This document shows positions 57,225 through 64,000 of a stretch of DNA of 64,000 nt, in pieces. Source of the DNA: Silene latifolia (Eukaryota; Streptophyta; Magnoliopsida; Caryophyllales; Caryophyllaceae); assembly GCF_048544455.1 (NCBI RefSeq), contig NC_133531.1, positions 67,494,099 through 67,558,098 of the forward strand. Reading direction: 5' to 3'. A model generated the notes under the pieces. It worked only from the letters and a program-made list of their open reading frames with translations, was not told where the DNA came from and ran no database searches. A program made the translations under genes and the position numbers. Position 1 is the stretch's first letter; each line of letters starts with the position of its first letter.

Positions 57225-57661
57225 CGTAAATTTTTCACGGTACCCTCGAATTTTGACAGATTACATATGGTACCCTTTTTTTAAAGTTTTTACATATGCT
57301 ACCTCTGTATTTACGTTTTTCAGTCTCAGAATACCCTTTGACAAATTTCCGTCATAACGCCACTACTCATATGCCTTGTGACGCCTTTTTTTTGTTATCT
57401 AATACACTATCAATTCATCATCTAATAATAGTAATACCTAAATCCTTATTTTGTCTAATAAACTAACATTTAGTACCTAAATAATATAACAATAACAACA
57501 TAACATACACAATTACTCATCAAATTACTTATAGGAGTAACGACGTTATGACGAAATTTCCCCAAAGAGTATTCTGGGAATGAAAAAGGTATGTAGAAAC
57601 TTAAAATAAGGGGTACCATGCGTAATCTGGCAAAGTTCGAGGGTACCATGAGAAATTTCCA
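57225..57661. mobile_element. Long-TIR MULE-type MITE (437 bp) inside CACTA G
   Basis: Inverted repeats of about 130 bp at each end (57225 to about 57367, and about 57535-57661) share ATGGTACCCTCGAA-type text. They are flanked by the perfect 9-bp duplication TAAATTTTA (57216-57224 and 57662-57670). Non-coding. Confidence 0.85.
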
Positions 57662-57831
57662 TAAATTTTATATAAAATTCAAATTTTTCTATAAATATCC
57701 TACAAATAAAGTTGGAAATAAATTTTTGAATGAAATAGTTTAACAATATCTTAATTTTGGATTTTCAAAGATAGATGGTAAATAACTTTTTTAAAATCTT
57801 ATACAAATTTTCCTTTTTTCTGCTTAGATCC

Positions 57832-59310
57832 ATGGCTCGGGCTCGTGGTAGGCCGCGTGGTAGAGCTCAATCTACTCGCGAACCGATTTCTGATCCTATA
57901 CTGGAGGATGGTGATGAACCAGTAATGGTAAGAACTCCTGTTACTGTTAATACTTTGATCAATTCTGCTCTTCATAAATCGCGGACTGTTGCTAGTACTT
58001 CGGTCCCTAGAGCGCGAAATTCTGGGTCAATTCAGGCGACTGCTGTCCCAAATCCTTCTGTAGTTGTTGGGAATTCTGCTTGTATTCCTCTTTCTGAGAC
58101 TGTTAATTCTGATGTGGTTATTAACTCGACTGTTACTGCTGGAAAATCTGTTGTTACTGATAATTCTGCTACTATTACGCATAATACGGTCGTAAACCCT
58201 ACTGCTAACCCTAAACCTTGGAACAAAGTGGCTAAATCGCAGGAGGGTATGGACCTATTCTATTGTGAAGACTCTGCGAAAGCAGAAGTTGTCACCATCT
58301 TTGATGAGGATGTGGAGGATGAAATTCATTATTGGCAATACACTTTAATGGGCATTATCCTGGGAGGCAGGTTACAGATGCCACAAGTGGAAGCTTATGT
58401 GAAGAAGTACTGGTTAAATGTTTCCCCTCCTGTGATACAAACCTATCGCAAGGGGTGGTATAGTTTCAGATTTAAGTCTGAGGAGGATTTGAACAATGTT
58501 TTGAAAGGGGGTCCATGGAACATGGGAGCACATACCTTGATTCTTAAGCAATGGACTCCTACTTTTGACCAAGAGATGGACTCCATTACCACTGTTCCAA
58601 TCTGGATCCTATTTCCTCAATTAGATCCCCTTCTCTGGTCCAGTGCTGCTTTGAGTAGGCTGGCTAGTAAAATTGGAAAGCCACTATTTGCTGATCTTAC
58701 TACTACTTGCAAGGCCAAGCTCTCATTTGCAAGAGTAATGGTTGAGGTAGACATCTCTAAGCCTCTACCTGATGAGGTCCTCTTTACCACACCTTATCAT
58801 GACATCATTTCTCAGAAAATTACCTATGAATGGATGCCATACTACTGTGATTGCTGTAAGAAAATGGGTCATACAAAGGATTATTGTCGACTCAACAAGA
58901 CAAATAAAGCTGCTGAGAAGCCAAAGAGCATTTATCGTCCTATTACCAAACCTGTTGCCCCTCCTTCTTCAGTTGTAGTGACCTCAGAATGCTCTGAGCC
59001 AGGCCTAACTCCTCCTGGGGATGAGGTTCAGAAAGAGACCAGTGGACAGAATAAAAGCTCAGGATGCTTGGAGCTAGGCTCTTCTTCTAGCACTATCTCT
59101 GTTCTGACTCACTCTAGGACTGAGAAAGGCTCAGGAAGCCAGCAGCTAGGGTCCAACACATCTGGTAGAAATGAGGTTGACACATTGGTTCAATGCACTC
59201 TACGAGTTTCCCCTGAGTCCAATGGTATTGAGGTGTTACTAATTGCTGCTGACATAATGGATACTGATGCTGCGACAGAGCCTCCTGATAAGGACTCCAC
59301 CACTACATGA
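57832..59310 (+). CDS. LINE ORF1 protein (DUF4283 and zinc knuckle)
   Basis: The start MARARGRPRG at 57832 is chosen because it opens the basic N terminus typical of plant L1 ORF1. An upstream in-frame Met at 57775 lies outside the element. Residues about 145-300 form a DUF4283-type domain (WQYTLMGIILGGR, GWYSFRFKSEEDLNNVLKGG, GPWNMG). A CCHC knuckle, CDCCKKMGHTKDYC, lies near residue 345. The rest is Ser/Glu-rich. ORF1 binds element RNA as part of the retrotransposition particle. The frame is intact at 492 residues and its stop overlaps the ORF2 start as ATGA (59307-59310). Confidence 0.88.
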   Translation: MARARGRPRGRAQSTREPISDPILEDGDEPVMVRTPVTVNTLINSALHKSRTVASTSVPRARNSGSIQATAVPNPSVVVGNSACIPLSETVNSDVVINSTVTAGKSVVTDNSATITHNTVVNPTANPKPWNKVAKSQEGMDLFYCEDSAKAEVVTIFDEDVEDEIHYWQYTLMGIILGGRLQMPQVEAYVKKYWLNVSPPVIQTYRKGWYSFRFKSEEDLNNVLKGGPWNMGAHTLILKQWTPTFDQEMDSITTVPIWILFPQLDPLLWSSAALSRLASKIGKPLFADLTTTCKAKLSFARVMVEVDISKPLPDEVLFTTPYHDIISQKITYEWMPYYCDCCKKMGHTKDYCRLNKTNKAAEKPKSIYRPITKPVAPPSSVVVTSECSEPGLTPPGDEVQKETSGQNKSSGCLELGSSSSTISVLTHSRTEKGSGSQQLGSNTSGRNEVDTLVQCTLRVSPESNGIEVLLIAADIMDTDAATEPPDKDSTTT

Positions 59311-62300
59311 AACTCTCTACATGGAATATTAGGGGATTTAATGATCCCCTAAAGCACCAGGTGGTGAGGAGCCTCCTGGGTAGATATAAGATGGATATTT
59401 TTGGCCTTTTGGAAACGCATGTGAAAGAGCATAATGCTCACTCTATATTCAAAAATTTTCCCTACTATAGAATCCTAACTAATTACCAAAATCATTATAA
59501 TGGCAGAATCTGGGTGTTCTGGAATCCCAACACTATTACTATGGTCAATACTGATACTCATGCTCAGGTTATTCACTATGGTATCCTTCACAATGCTACT
59601 AACCAAAGATTAGATGTTTCGTTTGTTTATGGTTGCAACACTGCTCAAGGTAGAGAATCCCTATGGACTGAACTTATTAGGATCTCTACTCTTAGTAGTA
59701 ACTGGCTGATTTCTGGAGATTTTAACATTGTTAGGCATGCTTCTGAGAAAACTGGGCCCAATCCTCCCAAAATCTCTGAGGTAATGGCTTTTAATGATTG
59801 CTTAAGGACTTGTCATCTTGATGATCTCTCTTCCACTGGCTGTGAATTCTCTTGGACCAACAAGCATCATGATGGTACCAGAGTCTGGTCTAGATTAGAC
59901 AGAGCCCTGGTCAATACTCATTGGCTTCAGACTTTTCCCAACTCCAATGCTGTTGTCTTGCTCCCTGGACTCTCTGATCATTCTCCTATTATGGTCAATG
60001 TTTTTGAGGACCAGAAATTTAGGAAGCAATTCAGCTTCCTAGACTGTTGGACTGAACATCCTCATTATCAAACCTGTGTTACTACTGGATGGGCTACTCA
60101 GTGCAAGGGTTCCCCTATCTATAAGTTCTTTAAGAAGTTAGCTAGTGTGAGGAAGCACCTCTCTCTCCTTCACAAGCAGGACTATAATGGTCTTTCTCAG
60201 CGAGTTTTAGCTGCTGCACAAAAATTAGATTCTTGCCAGCAGGCTCTAAGTACTGATCTCACTAATAGTACTCTTCTCACTGATGAAGCCCATCTCATTC
60301 AGGTGTATGCTTCTTTGCAAAAAGCTGAGTTGAGTATGCTGCATCAGCGCGCTAAGATTCATGGAATAAAAATGAATGACTGTTCCTCAAAATATTTCTT
60401 TGCTAAGATTGCAAAGAGAAAACAGCAGAGTATAGTTGGGCAGATTTGCAACCAGAATGGACTCACTGTTCATGGAGTGGATGGGGTTAATGCTGCTTTT
60501 GTGGATTATTATAGGGATCTTTTGGGGACTAAGCATCCCATTCTGAGTCTCGACCAAGCTTTTGTAGCCAAAGGTGCTTGTCTAAATCTTGCTGATCAGA
60601 CCTCCCTTTGCTTGCCTATCACTGCACTTGAAATCAAGAAGGCTCTCTTTTCCCTTGGCAATCAGAAAAGCCCTGGTTATGATGGATTCTCATCTGGGTT
60701 TTATAAATCTGCTTGGTCTGTGGTGGGTGATGATTTTATCCATGCTGTTCAATCCTTTTTCAAAACTGGTAAATTGGCTAAGCAAGCCAATGTAACTGTC
60801 TTAACTCTCATCCCTAACTTCTGTCAAGGACTTCAGGCCTATTGCGTGTTGCACTGTCCTTTATAAAACTATAAGCAAAGTCCTGGTTGCTAGGCTTAAA
60901 CCTCTCTTACAGAAGCTCATTGGGCCTGAACAAGGATCTTTTGTTGATAAGAGGAACATTTTTGAGAATATCATGCTTTCTCAAGCTTTAATCAAAGGCT
61001 ACAATAGTGGCATTTGTTCCCCTCGAACTATGATCAAAGTTGACATCAAAAAAGCATTTGACTCTGTTCAATGGCATTTTGTGAACAGCATGCTCAAAAG
61101 CTTGAATTTCCCTGATCAATTCGTAACATGGATTATGGGCTGCATTAGTAGTAGTTGGTTTACTCTTAAGATTAATGGAAGCAATGTGGGATTCTTTAAA
61201 GGAGCTGGTGGATTAAGACAAGGGGACCCTCTATCTCCTTACTTGTTTGTCCTTGGCATGGAAATCCTCTCTCGATACTTAAGGCCAATTTGTTCTCTCC
61301 CCTATGTTACTTACCACCCAAAGTGTGCTAAGATCAAGCTTAACCATCTTATCTTCGCTGATGACCTCATGATTTTTGTGCGAGGTGATGTACCATCTGT
61401 CAAAGCTGTTGCACAAACTCTTGATCTGTTTGGCTCTATCTCTGGTTTGGTGGCCAACCCTGACAAAACTGAGATTTATTTTGGTGGGGTCAGAACTGAT
61501 GTTAAAGCTCTGATCCAAAAGGCTACTGGATACTCTGAAGGATCCTTCCCTTTCAGGTATCTAGGATTGCCCTTGAATGATAGCAAACTTAGCATGCCTA
61601 TGTACAATGCTCTTCTTGATAAAGTTCAGCATGCTATCAATCACTGGACTACTCACCTGCTTTCTTATGCTGGACGGTTACAACTGCTCAATTCTATCTT
61701 ATTTGGTCTTGAGAATTACTGGTGCAATATCTTAATAATCCCCAAAGCACTCATTAAAATGATTAATCAGTTCTGTAGGAATTATCTCTGGCAAACTACT
61801 ATGGATAAGCACAAACTCTACATGAAAAGCTGGCAGTCTTGTTGTTGTCCCTGGGATGAGGGAGGTTTCCACATCAAGGAGATTCTTTCATGGAATAGTG
61901 CAAATATTTGTAAATGGATTTGGAAAATGCACACATCATCTGAGTCTCTTTGGGTTCGCTGGAATCATGCTTATACTGTGAAGAGTGGTACCATCTGGAC
62001 TGCTGCTCTCAAACCTTGCCATTCTGAAAGTTGGAGAAGTATCCTACATACGGGGGATCTCCTCCTGACTCTTTATGGCACGGCTGATTCTGCTGGAAAG
62101 GCCCTTCAATCTTGTGTTTCTTCTCAAGGCAACTTCATGGTAAGCAAAGCTTATGATCTTCTTCGCCCTCACTATCCTAAAATTAGATGGGCTAAGACTA
62201 TTTGGAATCATAATGTAATACCTAAGCATAGTTTTATCACTGCTTTGGCTGCTCAAGGGAAACTCCCAACTGTTGACAATTTATGCAGAAGGGGGCTTTA

Positions 62301-62694
62301 CTTGGTAAACTGGTGTGTGCTATGTAAGGGGGCAACTGAAAACCATGCTCATTTATTTTTTGCTTGTCCGTTTGCTGGGGATCTCTGGAGACAAGTCCTG
62401 GGTTGAATGCGTGTTTATGGCAGGACTGCAAATCTCAGACAGGAGCTGATTTGGTGTAGGCACAGGAACAGTCGTAAGCATTGGAAAGCTGGCTGGTACT
62501 GCTGCTGTCTTGCTGCTTGTGTCTATACGATTTGGCAGGAACGCAATGCTCGGATTTTTACTGGCAAGGAATCTGGAGTTCATGGGTTGCTCAGGCAGGT
62601 GCAATTCCATGTTAGTGTCAGGATCCTGGCTAGGAATGTAAAACATAGCAACATGGTTATTGATCATTTAAAAGCTCTATTTATGCTTAGATAG
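59307..62694 (+). pseudogene. LINE ORF2 (endonuclease and reverse transcriptase), one frameshift and one stop
   Basis: The N-terminal apurinic-type endonuclease has STWNIRGFND, LLETHVK, ISGDFNIVR and LSDHSPIM, the last holding the catalytic His. The reverse transcriptase has KVDIKKAFDS, GLRQGDPLSPYLF and FADDLMIF (the YxDD box as FADD). A zf-RVT domain (WCVLCKGATENHAHLFFACP) follows, then a Trp-rich C terminus. A one-base shift near 60820 separates the endonuclease from the polymerase. TGA at 62404-62406 stands in place of a probable Trp. No RNase H domain is present. ORF2 nicks DNA and copies the RNA at the nick. Confidence 0.9.
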
Positions 62695-62796
62695 TTTGGA
62701 TGCTCTTTTGTAAGAAAACCATTCATATTTTCTACCCTTTATGGATGAATAAGAATAGGATGTACCCTTTTTTGCAAAAAAAAAAAAACTTTTTTA

Positions 62797-63180
62797 TTCA
62801 ATTTGATATGTTATATCTTTAAATGTGATACGATCATTTAAGATTGTTATTCAAGATTATAAAGTTTAATTTAAAAAAGTAAAAGAAATTCACGACTTTA
62901 ATAAATAGAGTATATATTAAAACAATTTTTTTTAAATTATCAATATTTTGAAAAACCTACAAAACATAAATGTGATCTGTAAAAAATTAAAAAATTAGAC
63001 GATAAACTTTTATTTGTTTGCATATAAGTTTATAAAATTTTAAAATTTCTTATTAAAGTAAATAAAACAATAAAAAATATTAATTAAATTAATCAAAGTG
63101 TTTCTAAATTTTTATATTCAAATGTATTTTCATATTATTATATTTGATTAAATTTCATTCAGATTTAAATCGGAAAAGAT
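62797..63180. other. AT-rich interior of CACTA G
   Basis: Very AT-rich, with no gene or repeat recognised. Confidence 0.5.
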
Positions 63181-63182
63181 AC

Positions 63183-63455
63183 TCGCCACGGGTGTTTGTT
63201 TGTTCGTGGCTAAAAAAATATTTGCCACGGAACAATTCGTGACTAAATAAAATTTCGCCACGGGTGTGACATAGGCCGTGGCTAAAATGATTATTTGCCA
63301 CGGGTGTAGCCTAATTCGTGGCGGAAGTGACTTTTTGCCACGGGAAAAGTTATCCCGTTGCATAATTTTTTTTCCAAAATAATGAATAAGTTTTTCCCGT
63401 TGCTAAGCAAAATTTAGCCACGAATTATGAGTACCCGTGGCATAATTCGTGGCGC
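63183..63455. repeat. Right subterminal GCCACGG repeat array of CACTA G
   Basis: About 14 GCCACGG, CGTGGC or diverged CCGTTGC words in both orientations in 270 bp, matching the left array. Confidence 0.8.
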
Positions 63456-64000
63456 AAGTGATGATTTGTTGTAGTGCATGTCCATTAATGTGCACATCCT
63501 CCTTGTGACGGGAACCATAAGGAGGGAATCAAGAGCGTGAAGCCATTCCCGAAGGATGACTCCACTCAGCCGAGGACGCACCTCGCAAACATAGACAAAC
63601 AACAACTAATCCAACAACCAAGAAAGACCATTCCAATAATGATACTAATCATGCCAATACAACAATCAACCCCTCTTAAATCAATTAAACATGCAACTGA
63701 GTAGGGAAACCCTACCTTATCACTGATCTGAAGCACAAGCACAAAGTGGAAGCTAGAAGTGTTCCTCTACGAATCCTTCACCTAATAACAATCATAACAA
63801 TTCTTATCAAAAACATGTCAATCAACCTTTTCGCCAAATCTAATCATTAGGGCAAAACCCTAAGAGACAATTCTAATCAAAAGACACAATACTAGTGACT
63901 TACCGACGAAACTGATGCGAAAGAGATGAACGAAAAACTCACAAACGATCAATTGCCTTGAGAGTGATTAAGGGTGATTAGAGGAGTGAAGAACGTAGTT

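Larger units (their letters stand above)
57794..62786 (+). mobile_element. L1-type LINE, nearly full length
   Basis: Two overlapping ORFs, a short leader (38 bases) and an A run after TTTTTTGC at the 3' end (62775-62788), flanked by the 10-bp direct repeat AACTTTTTTA (57784-57793 and 62787-62796) as expected for target-primed insertion. Only one frameshift and one nonsense codon are visible, so it is fairly recent. Confidence 0.88.
56057..63476. mobile_element. Element G: non-autonomous CACTA (En/Spm) transposon
   Basis: The ends are CACTACTACAAATGAGCACT and, on the other strand, CACTACAACAAATCATCACT, with the 3-bp duplication CAT (56054-56056 and 63477-63479). Both subterminal regions are dense in GCCACGG words. 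No CACTA transposase gene is present. Most of its 7420 bp is due to a LINE (57794-62786) and a MITE (57225-57661), leaving about 2 kb of CACTA sequence. Confidence 0.9.
55484..64000 (-). mobile_element. Element H: long LTR-like sequence, split by CACTA element G, runs off the window
   Basis: TGTAAAACCCCC at 55484 resembles the end of element F (TGTAATCCCC). The text up to 56056 and from 63480 to 64000 reads as one continuous unit once G is removed, with the CAACGAGCAATTACCCAT region meeting GTCCATTAATG. No ORF is present. I judge it to be a gypsy LTR lying on the minus strand, truncated by the window. Orientation and identity are inferred from the similarity to F. Confidence 0.45.

Overview
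The window is transposon-packed nuclear DNA of a flowering plant, most likely a eudicot. The evidence is Athila-type Ty3/gypsy elements with tRNA-Asp-like primer sites, a Ty1/copia element primed by initiator tRNA-Met, plant MULE, CACTA, hAT and Stowaway families, a plant L1-type LINE, and small fragments of plant genes. I see no intact ordinary host gene. The species cannot be fixed from the sequence.

Region 1 (1 to about 24515) is one old Athila-like gypsy element (element B). It enters from the left edge and is split by two later insertions. Element A (904-8929) is a gag-protease gypsy element with no pol. Element C (9161-17953) is a copia element with 980-bp LTRs and a CATAC target duplication. 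B resumes at 8930 and 17954 with the rest of gag, protease, an ATHILA ORF-1-type gene (20619-21590) and its 3' LTR from 22772. B and A have gag and protease but no reverse transcriptase or integrase, so both look non-autonomous.

Region 2 (about 24516-31058) is AT-rich. It holds an alanine aminotransferase-like exon, a broken LRR receptor-kinase fragment, three MITEs with clear target duplications (MULE type, hAT type, Stowaway) and a perfect 41-bp hairpin.

Region 3 (31064-52106) holds a decayed copia element D (742-bp LTRs, TAAGA duplication), followed by an apparent long solo LTR F (34734-52106, TTGAG duplication). F was split by a 14.5-kb Mutator-like element E (36063-50527) with terminal inverted repeats and a 10-bp duplication. 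E is the most unusual object here. It carries a FAR1-type transposase on the plus strand, a small coiled-coil ORF behind a duplicated TATA promoter, and, on the minus strand, an F-box-like gene and a nine-exon gene with two Ulp1-type (SUMO protease-like) domains. Nearly all its introns and spacers are filled with a degenerate repeat of the GAATAACAG kind.

Region 4 (52112-64000) holds a second MULE MITE, a GGGTCGGG-rich repeat, a hAT transposase fragment and a second long LTR H. H is split by a CACTA element G (56057-63476, CAT duplication). G in turn contains a long-TIR MULE MITE, a 5S rRNA-like fragment and a nearly complete L1 LINE (57794-62786).

Most coding regions are broken by one or a few nonsense codons or frameshifts. 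Most of the nonsense codons fit C-to-T or G-to-A change, as expected for methylated, silenced DNA. A recurring oddity is that three unrelated LTR elements (A, B, D) each carry their own array of short CpG-containing, partly palindromic words close to promoters or upstream of ORFs.
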